A stretch of 64,000 nucleotides of DNA from positions 110,768,194-110,832,193 of the forward strand of contig OW804096.1 in the NCBI GenBank assembly GCA_942159475.1, given 5' to 3'. The position numbers were made by a program, and so were the translations under genes. This DNA is from Sthenelais limicola. Its lineage: Eukaryota; Annelida; Polychaeta; Phyllodocida; Sigalionidae. The notes beneath the pieces are model-generated. The model was not told the DNA's origin and ran no database searches. It saw only the letters and a program-made list of their open reading frames with translations. This document shows, piece by piece, positions 23,819 to 33,600 of this stretch (position 1 is the first letter of the stretch; every line of letters begins with the position of its first letter).

Positions 23819-23990
23819 TTGTAAAGGAATTTAAAGGTAGCTTTGCAAATAGGCTTGTTATGCATCCTGTAGTGGCTCTTTGGGTGTTTTCTCTCTCCCT
23901 TCCACTGGCGCCCCTTCTTGGTTGGACTGCATCGATCACTGTTGTCAGTAACAGTATTGAAAACGCCAAAGAGTGCCATGTCGAGCTCAT
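23819..23990 (-). CDS. DUF7869-type transposon protein, exon 3
   Basis: This 172-bp exon is open throughout. It reads ELDMALFGVFNTVTDNSDRC and then a basic segment ending NKPICKATFKFLY. The family has the pattern elDmv.lg........r, with C..tF.fL just before the DNA-binding-like region. It has a TTTCAG acceptor (23991-23996) and a GTGAGT donor (23813-23818), with phases matching both neighbours. Confidence 0.75.
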
Positions 23991-24233
23991 CTGAAACGAC
24001 AGTATAACAATAATGTAAAAATGAATTTGTGACTGACTAATATCACCGACACCAATCTTAGTCTGAGTCCCTACAGTTATCCTACGTAATTAGTTATCCT
24101 ATGTAATTGGGTAGCACGTGTCCTCATTATTTAACAAGCTACAGCTTAAAATACTGATTAAAATACTGAATGAGTATTATACAGGCATGTATGGGCAATG
24201 AGGCAATAGAGAAAAACATTATTTTGAAATTAC

Positions 24234-24331
24234 CTCGATCGATTTGGTCATGTTCCGACCGATGAGAGATGCGCTGTTCCACAGTGAACTGGTCTATGCA
24301 TGGCCCGCCGTTAAACAATCGGCAGTTACAT
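24234..24331 (-). CDS. DUF7869-type transposon protein, exon 2 (Cys-rich)
   Basis: This 98-bp exon reads CNCRLFNGGPCIDQFTVEQR and continues to IDR. With the end of exon 1 it forms a C..(R)CNC...G.PC.dQF Cys cluster, which sits near the N-terminus of this family. It has a TTTCAG acceptor and a GTAATT donor; phases fit exons 1 and 3. Confidence 0.75.
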
Positions 24332-24695
24332 CTGAAATGGACAAAATCCTAGATTTTAATTTGCCCATAATGACACAAACAAACAATGTATTTTTAACCC
24401 TACATTCCACACGAGACGAGTAAGGAATCTCAGACGTCCCAAGTAAATAGCTACTCCCCAGATCTCGAGGGCCTTAAACTCCCCACGCACGAACAACACC
24501 ATGCGACTTAAAACATACACCAATTAAATTTTAGAACCTCTAAATATACCCACAAGGTATCTAGCACATATAACAGCATTGGATTATAGATTTGGAATGA
24601 TTTCCAGGGATGTACATAGCATAGTTTTCAGATCGCGTCCCCCAGCATGTCAACACACACGATAGAAAAGATGGCTGCAGAGCACCAACACTTAC

Positions 24696-24985
24696 CGAAA
24701 CGTGGAGCACTTTTCCCGTTCCTTGTCCACGACTGCCTGCATGTGATCAATAATAAGAATAGGTTCTGATGCTTCCTCAACTTCTTCTTCGTTCGTCTCC
24801 GGAGTTTCAGGCTGATCAGGGACGTCTGGTTCTCCATCTGAGTCAGATTCCACCGTCTCTGTTTCCTCGTTGAACACAAAATACTCTTCGATGAGGTTAC
24901 GCCATTCGGCGTTGTCGACAACACCTCCCAAATTGGCTCGAGCGATGCCATTAAGAGCTTCTGCGACGGTGGCCTCAGCTTCCAT
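24696..24985 (-). CDS. DUF7869-type transposon protein, exon 1 (N-terminus)
   Basis: This first coding exon starts at the ATG at 24985 (MEAEATVAEALNG) and encodes 96 codons plus two bases. The middle is acidic and disordered-looking (ESDSDGEPDVPDQPETPETN and a run of Glu). It ends KCSTF plus CG at a GTAAGT donor (24690-24695). The open frame extends upstream of this ATG, but the sequence there resembles promoter rather than family protein. The next exon completes an Arg codon and continues a Cys-rich motif, which supports the splice. Confidence 0.75.
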
Positions 24986-25009
24986 GTTTAAATAATAAAC
25001 CTTGGTCCA

Positions 25010-25320
25010 TTTAAAACTTTGTTGGAGAGTAAAACACGTCTTGTATCGTCTGGAATCGAGGAATAACTGGTCGCTTCGATTCAAATCCAAGACCACGCTA
25101 GAAGATGGCGTCAGCCGGAAGTTGATCTTTCGGAGCGGCTGGACCAATCACAGGGCTGTATCGACCCCACGTGGGCTCCCTTGACGACCCTAGCAACCAT
25201 TGTTTACGCCGAATGCACTTGGAGAGAGCTCTGTGATTGGTTTACTTACGCGGCGATTCAAAAGGGAAGAATCCCATTGGCTAGAGGAGATTCGCGGCTT
25301 TCCGAGGATACCAAATGTGC
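25010..25320 (-). promoter_or_regulatory. Probable promoter region of the DUF7869 gene
   Basis: The stretch upstream of the ATG at 24985 is locally GC-richer than its surroundings. It holds three CCAAT/ATTGG boxes at 25144-25148, 25236-25240 and 25276-25280, all within 300 bp of the start codon. No TATA box is obvious. This is a prediction from motif and position only. Confidence 0.4.
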
Positions 25321-25579
25321 TGGGGTACCCTACGATCAAATGTCCACGGCGTACGAGTGAATTTAGTGAAAAATAGCCTTCGGCTCCTTTGTTTAAACCC
25401 ATCCAACCATGTTAGGAAAATGTTTACCGGCCGTTATGAAGCGTAAATTATTGTTTTTGGTACAAAATATTTTCCAGTCTCAAAAAAAACATAATAAAGA
25501 TTAATATTACGGGAAAAAAAGTTTTCGACCGAAAAAGTCCTATACCACCTTTGGAGCCCTATATCTCAAAATGAAAGTT

Positions 25580-25608
25580 GCCGACATGGGACTCTTTTTG
25601 ATGGAGCG
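25580..25608 (-). repeat. Right terminal inverted repeat of the DUF7869 transposon
   Basis: This is the partner of the repeat at 21039. Its last five bases, GAGCG, were duplicated when the Gypsy element inserted, so a second GAGCG lies at 30615-30619. Confidence 0.8.
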
Positions 25609-25677
25609 TGTTGTGACTGGTTCAATCTAGTTTATTAGACAGAGGTGGCGCCTCCCGTGGCGGCAGCATACACTACA
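25609..25677 (-). repeat. 3' LTR of the Gypsy element (69 bp)
   Basis: This is identical to the LTR at 30546-30614. A polypurine tract, AGGGAGGAA, lies immediately upstream on the coding strand (25678-25686), as expected for priming plus-strand DNA. Confidence 0.93.
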
Positions 25678-25993
25678 TTCCTCCCTGCTTAAACATTTTG
25701 TTCAGACAATTTATAAAATAATGTTTCTGAAAATGAAACAATATTATGTTGTTAGATTTACTGTCTTTGCTTTATATGCAATGTCTTTTTCTTGCTGAAA
25801 TGTCTCTGGTCTTCTTTTCACTTGTGAAAGTCTGATATTTACGATATCATTAGGAAAACAAATTCAGGGTTTAACCCAAATGTCTTTGATAATAAAAATT
25901 CTAAATTACTAATAATCAGAATAGAATATAGAATCACTAACTATTTGATATCAAAGTAATAAGATGTCACTGATAGTTCTGGACTTGAATAGT

Positions 25994-28900
25994 TCATTTA
26001 TGAGTTAGCACATAGTCATCAAGCTTTGGTGGTGGTCTACTTGTTCTTGATGATCTTCTCACTTCTGGCACTGGTGATTTTGTTACTTTCATGGGAGACA
26101 CCCTTGGTGTGTCTGGAGCTTTGTCTCTAGGGATTTGGATCTCTGGAGGAGGGACAGGGACCGGAGGTTGTGGCATAGCTGTCTCTGGCTCTGTCTCCTT
26201 GAAGGCGTTGAACTTATATGGCGCTGGGTGCTGGTTGATTTCATTTAGTGGTGGAATGTTCTCATTCCTTTCATCTTCCTCAAAATTATCTGCCGTCTCA
26301 CCTGACTTCAAGAGGTGATCAACATGGACATAACGGATGTTTCGTCCAACTCGAACAAGATATTGGACTGGTCCATTTCTATGGACTATTATACCTGGCA
26401 CATACTTAATATCAGTTCCTCTACAGTTCTTCACTCTCACCCTCTCGTTTTTTTCAAATTCCCTGAGCTTGGGAACTCTTGTATCCCTGTACTCTTTCAT
26501 CTTTTCCTGTTTTTGCTCAACCTCAGCCCTAAGGTCAGGCTTAACTAATGTTAGTCTTGTACGAACCTGCCTTTTTAGGAACAATTCAGCAGGGCTCAGT
26601 CCTGTAGATGTGTGCGGTGTGGAGCGATAAGACAGTAAAAAGCTACACAGTTTTTGCTGTGTTGTGACTCCTGGTTGGGCTTCCAAGGAAAGTTTCTTTA
26701 GTGCAGTTTTTAGCGTTTGTACAGCCCTCTCTGCGGCACCATTCGATGCTGGGTGGTATGGGGCAGTTAAAGTATGTTTTACTCCATTCTTATTGAGAAA
26801 TTCTTGGAACTCGTCAGCTATAAACTGAGGCCCGTTATCGCTTACAAGTTCGCGGCATAAACCATACCTTGAGAACATTTCTCTCATAACCTCTATGGTC
26901 TTCTGTGCGGTCGTCGATTTCATGAGAATAACTTCCATCCACTTTGAGTGAGCATCAACTGCTAGGAAGAACATCTCTGATTTGTACTCAGCGAAGTCAA
27001 CATGGATTCTGTCCCATGGTCTTTCCGGGTACTTCCAGGGGTAGAGTGGAGATGGTGGAGGGTCATTCTTCAAAGACAGGCACACATTGCATGATTTTAC
27101 CAGACTCTCAATACTTTGATCGATACCTGGATACCAAAAATAACTTCTGGCCAGTGCCTTCATTCTTACTATACCAATGTGTTCATGATGGAGTTCTTCA
27201 ATCATCCTTTGTTGTAGCTTATGTGGCACTACAATTCTCATTCCCCACAACAAACATCCCTGGTCACATGAGATTTCATTTCTTCTGTTATAATATGGCA
27301 ATAGTTCATCATCTTCGATGTAGTTTGGCCAACCATTTAGACTGTACTCAAGAACACGGCTGAGTGTTTGGTCTTTCTTGGTGCATCCTGATATTTCTTT
27401 GGAACTTACAGGCATATCATCTACATGAGAAAAATAGTTGACCTCAGATTCTATGTTTTCAGTAGCTCTTTCCACTGGAGCTCTGCTGAGGTAATCTGCA
27501 TTACTATGATCCTCTGATCGGCGATACTGTACTTCATAATTATATGACATCAGCAACAATGCCCACCGCTGTAATCTTAGCGCAGCCAGTGTTGGCACTG
27601 CTGTCTTTGGTCCAAGTATAGTTGAAAGTGGCTTGCTATCAGTCACAAGGGTAAACTTTCTACCGTATAGATACTTGTGGAATTTCTTTATTCCATAGAC
27701 AATGCCTAGAGCTTCCTTTTCTATTTGCGGATATCCTTTTTCTGCCTTAGTTAGAGATCTGGAAGCAAACGCAATAGGTCTTTCATCCTCTCCATCTAAA
27801 TGCGACAGTACAGCTCCCACTCCGTAGGGGCTTGCGTCACAGGCTAATATGAGCTTCCTGTACGGATCATAGTGTGTTAACACTCCATCGCTGGTAAGGG
27901 TCTCTTTTACGATTCGGAATGCTGTCTCACAGTCTTTGTCCCAATTCCAAGGAATTTCTTCTCTCAGTAGGTTATTCAGTGGTGCAAGAGTGGTGGAGAG
28001 AGACTTCAGGTATGGCCCATAATAGTTCACCATACCAAGGAAGGTACGTAGCTGTGAGACATCTTTGGGTGCTTCTGTGCCTCGAATTGCTTCCACCTTT
28101 TCTGGGAAGGGATGTCTTCCTCTCTTGTCAATTACATGACCTAGATAGCGTACCTCTGACTTCATGAAGGAATATTTCTCCCTCTTGACTCTGACATTGA
28201 ACTTTTCCAAGCATTCAAGTACCTGCTTGAGTCTCCTCAGGTGTTCTTCATCTGATGGTCCGGTTATCAATATATCGTCTATGTAGCAACAGACACCAGG
28301 AATACCTTGTAGTATTTGGTCCATGATGGACTGAAAGATGTGAGGCGCTGTTTTGATACCATAGGGTAACCGTGTCACTTCATATAGACCTTTAACAGTG
28401 TTTATCGTCAGGTATTTTTGGGATTTTTCCTCAACTCTGACTTGAGCATAAGCTTGAGATAAATCAAGTTTTGTGAATTTATCCCCATTTGCAAGTGTGG
28501 CAAAAATATCTTCTGCGGATGGTAGTACGTAATGACGATCAACCATATCAGCATTTATTGTGACCTTATAATCACCACAGATCCTTATCTTACCATCACC
28601 CTTTGGTACAACGACAACTGGTGAAGCCCAGTCAGTTTTCTCAATTTTCCTGAGTACACCTGCTGACTCAAGTCTATCCAACTCTTTTTTTACCTTATCT
28701 ACCAATGCATAAGGAATAGGTCTGGCTTTGCAAAGTTTCGGGGGGCTTTCTTCCATATCGATGCGTGCTTCAAAGTCTTTTATTTGGCCCATGTCTGCCT
28801 TGAATACTGACTCGTATTTCTGTAATAGCCCTTGTAGGTCATCAGATTTTACTGAGAATATATTTGCCCAGTTTAGCCGAATGTTATGAAGCCAAGTACG

Positions 28901-30106
28901 ACCTAACAGAGCAGTCCTTCTGCCCTTTGCTATAACCAATCTGAGATTTTGGCATTGGTCTCCATATTTCACGGTGACTGGTATTGAACCCAATAGTTCC
29001 ACAACATGTCCAGTATACGACTTAAGATTTATGTCCGGGTCTTCTAATGGAATGTCACTGAAGAATTCATAGTACATATCTTCACCAATGATTGATGATC
29101 TAGATGCTGTATCAAGAATGAATGTCATATCGATGTTATTAACTGTGACAGGTATGGGTATTTCCCCACTATCTCTTTTTACTTTGTTGTCTTGTAATTC
29201 GTATAAGGAGGAGTAACTGACTTCCTCTTCTGGAAGGTACTCATCTTCTAGTTGGTTTGTCCTTCCTTGCGTCCTATACGAGTTATGGCCCCGACCTCGA
29301 CCACGACCTTGATGATGCCCTTGTGGCGGTCTACTACTGTATTGCTGACCTGGTAATACTTTTGTTTTGCAGGCCTTAGCTATGTGACCGACCTTCTGGC
29401 ACTTGTAGCACGTTTCTTTAATGAATGGACACTCTGCGGGTTGATGAGTTCCTTGACACCTATAACAGCGTGTTTTACCATGTTGTCCTCCACGGCCTCT
29501 ACCTCTTGGCTTGTAGCTTCCCCGATTCTGCGCTCCTTTGTAGTTGCTCACTCGATTGACTTCCGATGTGGCTTTCATCTTTTGCGCATTCAGATGTGCT
29601 GCATCCATCATTGTTGCCATCTCCATAGCACGCTCCCATGTCAGACCTGCACCTTCACTTAACAGTTTATTCTTAATGGCCTCGCTACGCACTCCTGCTA
29701 CTAATCTGTTACGTAGTCTCTTTTCTACCTGATCGGCATCCCCAAATCCACTATGGATGCTGAGCTTTTTTAACGCAACAATAAAATCAGGTATTGACTC
29801 ATTCTCTTTTTGGCAGCGTGTATCAAAGTTATAAGATTCCGCCAGTTCATTTGTCCCTGACATGTAGTGAGCATTCAACAAAGTACACAGAACAGCATAT
29901 GTCTTATCAGTAATATCAGCTGGAGTACATAAAGACACCAATAGGTCCACTGCCTCAGGTCCCACTAGTGCTATCATGGCATCTACTTTGTCTGCATCTT
30001 TAATTTCGTTGATTTTCATCCAGGAATCCAACCTAATTTTGTAGTTGGCCCACTTCTCTTTCTCACTATTAAAGTCACTCATAGCACCAATAACACTTTT
30101 AGCCAT
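25994..30106 (-). CDS. Gypsy Gag-Pol polyprotein, 1370 aa, single frame
   Basis: The ORF is uninterrupted from MAKSVIGAMSDFN to the stop. Gag occupies roughly residues 1-250 and ends in two zinc knuckles (about 214-226 and 233-246). An RG-rich linker follows. The protease has LDTA at about 331-334, an unusual third residue where DTG or DSG is usual, and its ALLGRTWL partner near 399-406. Reverse transcriptase carries YIDD at about 608-611. RNase H carries LACDAS near 754 and VTDSK near 821. Integrase has an HHCC zinc site (H973/H977 region to CNVC at 1006-1009) and the catalytic triad Asp1037, Asp1090 and Glu1126. Gag and Pol are fused without a frameshift. It resembles invertebrate elements often labelled K02A2.6-like. 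It copies and integrates its own RNA; no host role is implied. Confidence 0.95.
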   Translation of the reverse strand: MAKSVIGAMSDFNSEKEKWANYKIRLDSWMKINEIKDADKVDAMIALVGPEAVDLLVSLCTPADITDKTYAVLCTLLNAHYMSGTNELAESYNFDTRCQKENESIPDFIVALKKLSIHSGFGDADQVEKRLRNRLVAGVRSEAIKNKLLSEGAGLTWERAMEMATMMDAAHLNAQKMKATSEVNRVSNYKGAQNRGSYKPRGRGRGGQHGKTRCYRCQGTHQPAECPFIKETCYKCQKVGHIAKACKTKVLPGQQYSSRPPQGHHQGRGRGRGHNSYRTQGRTNQLEDEYLPEEEVSYSSLYELQDNKVKRDSGEIPIPVTVNNIDMTFILDTASRSSIIGEDMYYEFFSDIPLEDPDINLKSYTGHVVELLGSIPVTVKYGDQCQNLRLVIAKGRRTALLGRTWLHNIRLNWANIFSVKSDDLQGLLQKYESVFKADMGQIKDFEARIDMEESPPKLCKARPIPYALVDKVKKELDRLESAGVLRKIEKTDWASPVVVVPKGDGKIRICGDYKVTINADMVDRHYVLPSAEDIFATLANGDKFTKLDLSQAYAQVRVEEKSQKYLTINTVKGLYEVTRLPYGIKTAPHIFQSIMDQILQGIPGVCCYIDDILITGPSDEEHLRRLKQVLECLEKFNVRVKREKYSFMKSEVRYLGHVIDKRGRHPFPEKVEAIRGTEAPKDVSQLRTFLGMVNYYGPYLKSLSTTLAPLNNLLREEIPWNWDKDCETAFRIVKETLTSDGVLTHYDPYRKLILACDASPYGVGAVLSHLDGEDERPIAFASRSLTKAEKGYPQIEKEALGIVYGIKKFHKYLYGRKFTLVTDSKPLSTILGPKTAVPTLAALRLQRWALLLMSYNYEVQYRRSEDHSNADYLSRAPVERATENIESEVNYFSHVDDMPVSSKEISGCTKKDQTLSRVLEYSLNGWPNYIEDDELLPYYNRRNEISCDQGCLLWGMRIVVPHKLQQRMIEELHHEHIGIVRMKALARSYFWYPGIDQSIESLVKSCNVCLSLKNDPPPSPLYPWKYPERPWDRIHVDFAEYKSEMFFLAVDAHSKWMEVILMKSTTAQKTIEVMREMFSRYGLCRELVSDNGPQFIADEFQEFLNKNGVKHTLTAPYHPASNGAAERAVQTLKTALKKLSLEAQPGVTTQQKLCSFLLSYRSTPHTSTGLSPAELFLKRQVRTRLTLVKPDLRAEVEQKQEKMKEYRDTRVPKLREFEKNERVRVKNCRGTDIKYVPGIIVHRNGPVQYLVRVGRNIRYVHVDHLLKSGETADNFEEDERNENIPPLNEINQHPAPYKFNAFKETEPETAMPQPPVPVPPPEIQIPRDKAPDTPRVSPMKVTKSPVPEVRRSSRTSRPPPKLDDYVLTHK

Positions 30107-30523
30107 TGTTTATGCTGGGTATACCCTATAGGCTTACTGACACAGATGAATGTAATTGTCCTATCACACAGTTCAAGATATCAATGTTTAGTCAGGCAGG
30201 GTGTATTTTCCCAACAAACCTTCACTTAAATGATATCAGTCTATTTCCTCCACTTTATAACTGTTCAGTTCTTATCACAAGTAGCCTATACAGATTTCAT
30301 AGTCATAGCATCATAAGCATGGTCAAGCAACTGGTTTCAACTTGCATATGTATCCGGCCTACAAGTCATGTGGAAGTATGATCAAATATCTACTAACAAC
30401 AGTTCATTTGCACAATATTTCACAATTCAGTACTTTCCTTCTTTGTTTCCCTGCATTCCTGCTGAAAGAACTTCTCTGGTAGAGCTAGGATGCTTGGTTA
30501 TTTGTGAAAAAAAAATCGCGGGG

Positions 30524-30544
30524 GTTATCCCATGCTCGTCGCCA
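30524..30544 (-). other. Primer-binding site of the Gypsy element, tRNA-Ser-like
   Basis: One base after the 5' LTR the coding strand reads TGGCGACGAGCATGGGAT. This is complementary to the 3' end of animal tRNA-Ser (…CCCATxCTCGTCGCCA) with about one mismatch. The tRNA comparison is from memory of tRNA-Ser sequences. Confidence 0.7.
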
Positions 30545-30545
30545 T

Positions 30546-30614
30546 TGTTGTGACTGGTTCAATCTAGTTTATTAGACAGAGGTGGCGCCTCCCGTGGCGG
30601 CAGCATACACTACA
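30546..30614 (-). repeat. 5' LTR of the Gypsy element (69 bp)
   Basis: On the coding strand it starts TGTAGTGTATGC and ends AGTCACAACA, with TG...CA ends. It contains an AATAAA polyadenylation signal (CTAATAAACTAG). It is identical to the copy at 25609-25677. At 69 bp it is very short for an LTR. Confidence 0.93.
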
Positions 30615-30619
30615 GAGCG

Positions 30620-33600
30620 CATCTCATATATACATTTTATACATTGCAAATTGCGCAATAATGATTTCGATAACTTTTTTTCGATAACTTTTTTTATACT
30701 TTATGATTATTACTATTATCATGACCAGTTTTATCTTATGTTCAGTTGGTATTAAATGTTCATTGAAGGTCGTCATTATCAGTCTTTCATTTTACTTGTT
30801 ATATTTCATTCGCATACTAAGGTGAATATAGTAAATGGGTAAATAGTGGGTTGGAACGCACATATATATTTAGAAAGAGGATTTATAAGAGTGCTAGTGA
30901 GATCCTTTGATGATAATGACTGGATTTGGATGAATTACTTGCAGTCAATTATCAATTTTTGGGAAGCGAGAATTTTGCTGGGTTCAAATCAAATGCTTTC
31001 CTGAATTGGATAAAACCAATCCCTGTACAAAATGACCATGTAAAATATTATATACGTGACTCTTTGTCACGTATAAAATCCCGTATGTGATTGCTCTTGC
31101 TGATTCGCTGTATAGACATCCTAAATAAAACTAAATTAGGTCGTCCTACCAACGCAACTGTATGGGCATGTTGCATAAGTCCTTGATTAAGCATTATTAA
31201 GCTAATTAAGCTTTTTCACTGGCTACTGTAGGAATAAAATGTATCATTGTCTGTATAGCAAATTCCTTTCCTAAAAGTTCTTTACCAGCTGCTCAGTGAG
31301 GAAAAGATATATATCAAAAACATCAAGAATTAAGGATTTGTTATGCAACGGGCCCCTAGAGATATTAGTATTATTATTCAAAGGAGCCCAACGGTTCCTT
31401 TATTTCAGAAAAACACATGTTTATAAATGACTGTTCCATTTTTGGCCCCTGACTCCCTTTTTTGTTGTTTTAAAGAGCATAACATAAAGATACACACTTA
31501 TGTGAATGTCTAACATGTTGTATAAGAACTACCATAGAAACCTTATGACTTTAACTGTTTACTATAATTATTCTGTCAGACCTGTTTACCTCTGCCCTAT
31601 TTTAACGTATACTTAAACCTATGGTTATTCACTGGGTTACTTTACATTTATATTTATGTAGTAATATTCATGCCCATATCTAGCGATCTGGTAGATTCCC
31701 TTTGATATAAACCATAATATGGTGTCAGTTGGTATCCATCCCCGCTTTCAAAAATGACAAAATGCCCGTTCCTCAAAAGGAACATTATGTCAGAAATAGG
31801 CTTCATCGTAAGTTAAGAAGAGAGGTTTTCTTGATTTTCTGCCCCAGCAGTTGTCAATATAACTGACTATAGGCGATTCAGTCACTGGGAATATCTTGCA
31901 GACCCTGCTTATTATTCTGCCTGTCACTTTAAAGTTTCGTCTGAAAATAGCCTCATCCGAAAAGTAAGAAGAATGTAGGAACCAACGTGTAATGTCTTGC
32001 ATTCTGACGACATACTAACTAGGAAGGTAAATGTATGCGTTTTCTATATCACTTTACAAAACTGTGACGCATGTGCAGCAATCATTCCACAAACGTCTAT
32101 GTCCGATATGATTGTTCATATAGACAGTGAAGCAACTCATCAACCCAAGGCAATGTTTCTCCTCACCGTGAAGAATCACCCCATGCCACGACAATGATAA
32201 CATAACTCACTATAGACTGTGAAGGGAATTGGAGTCTTGGAGACCGACGATGCATGGTCAATATACTTGTAGCCACCGCCCGTTTCCATCAATAGTTCAG
32301 CGAAAGTCCTTGGCGTTCACATTGATAACATGTGGCTGAATGATTCCAGCAATTACACAAGATAAAAAAGGTGACCAAATACATTTTAGACCATCTATTA
32401 TACATTCTCGAATACACCTTTTGGAATATGTGTAGACACAATATTTGAAGAGCACTTTTGCAATGTTCAGAAAACCTTCCATTGGGGGTAACTATCAACT
32501 TCTTAGATGCTAATAACTTCTGAAAGACGATGCTATTACAGTCCTTCAATCTTAAATAAATTCTATTACAATTATTATCATACTTAATATGTATGTGCCT
32601 TCGAAACATTTTGCAAAATGTCCTTATAGGTTGCCTAGAAATTAACCTGTAGTAATAAAAGCATTATAGTGAAGAATTTGTATGGCGATGGATATGTGTC
32701 AACATTCCCAATGGATCTATATTGCAAACAAAGATATTATAATAGGCTTTTAGTAGACGATTGGGCACGATTGGGCACGATTGGGTCTTGTGGCACTAAC
32801 ATGTCCATCAAGCTCTAAATGGTATCTTTGTTGAAAATCATCTGCTATATGACCCTCTGTCTGCGGGCCGCAAAATATGATACACATAATGCCAACGATG
32901 CCATAATACAAATGGAATAAGTCAAATACATAATGGAAGTCAATTGTATTCATGATTGACGAAGAATACATCAAAACCATCGCCATTCCTATTACCAATA
33001 GGCTCTCTAGTGCCTCAAGGTTCTTTAAAAGAGACACAAGTGTGGAGTAAAAGGTCAAACCTCCTTCATATACTAATAGCTGTGTCCTACTTGTGTTCAG
33101 AGTCGCCTCAATCTCTTTAAAAGGTCATTTATTGACGACAACTATAAGTTGCGCGCCATGTACAAAGGATTAATGAACCTGATATAATAGGAATAATACA
33201 GGCAGCAACAGTTGATACATAAATCAATCAAACACAAAACAATCGCTTTGCTTGTTAATGTCGAAAAGGCAGCAAAAGTAAAATTATAATATTAATGTGA
33301 GTCTTTGAGTCTATTGGTTTCAAAAAATAAAGAAGCTGTCCCAGCTGTCTTCCGAGCTACCCAAAGGGGTTAGTAGGATGTAGTTTTAACCAGATCTGGA
33401 GTAGCCACAATTGCAAGGGCCACTTTTCCCTCAAACTCTGCTTCCTTCAGAGCCGTAGTCCCTATTGAACTAATTCGAATGGCTTTGATATATATTGTTG
33501 TCACCGTCTCTCTCATCAGCTGTCTTATTGAATAAACTGAAAGCCATGTTCGTCTGGATTCGTCTTGGTTCGTCCACGTTCGTCTTGGTTCGTTATATTC

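Larger units (their letters stand above)
21039..25608 (-). mobile_element. DNA transposon with 29-bp TIRs carrying a DUF7869-type gene
   Basis: Inverted repeats at 21039-21067 and 25580-25608 match at 27 of 29 positions and begin CGCTCCATCAAAA. Between them lies one spliced minus-strand gene (24985 to 21753) of the DUF7869 type. This looks like a complete autonomous element of about 4.6 kb. No clear target-site duplication is visible: the left flank ends TGTGACT and the right flank, after removing the later Gypsy insertion, begins CATCTC. I cannot place the element in a named superfamily from memory. A Gypsy element has inserted at its extreme right end. Confidence 0.8.
25609..30614 (-). mobile_element. 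Intact-looking Ty3/Gypsy retrotransposon with 69-bp LTRs
   Basis: The two 69-bp LTRs are identical base for base and the element is flanked by the 5-bp duplication GAGCG (25604-25608 and 30615-30619). It carries one open gag-pol frame, a primer-binding site and a polypurine tract, so the insertion is recent. No env-like ORF is present. The insertion sits exactly 5 bp inside the outer edge of the DUF7869 transposon. Confidence 0.95.

Noticed and set aside
26091..29732. Several plus-strand ORFs of 60-139 codons
   Set aside because: All are shadows opposite the Gypsy Gag-Pol frame.
33547..33592. Short direct repeats as a possible CRISPR array
   Set aside because: Units are adjacent with no spacers, and this is animal nuclear DNA.
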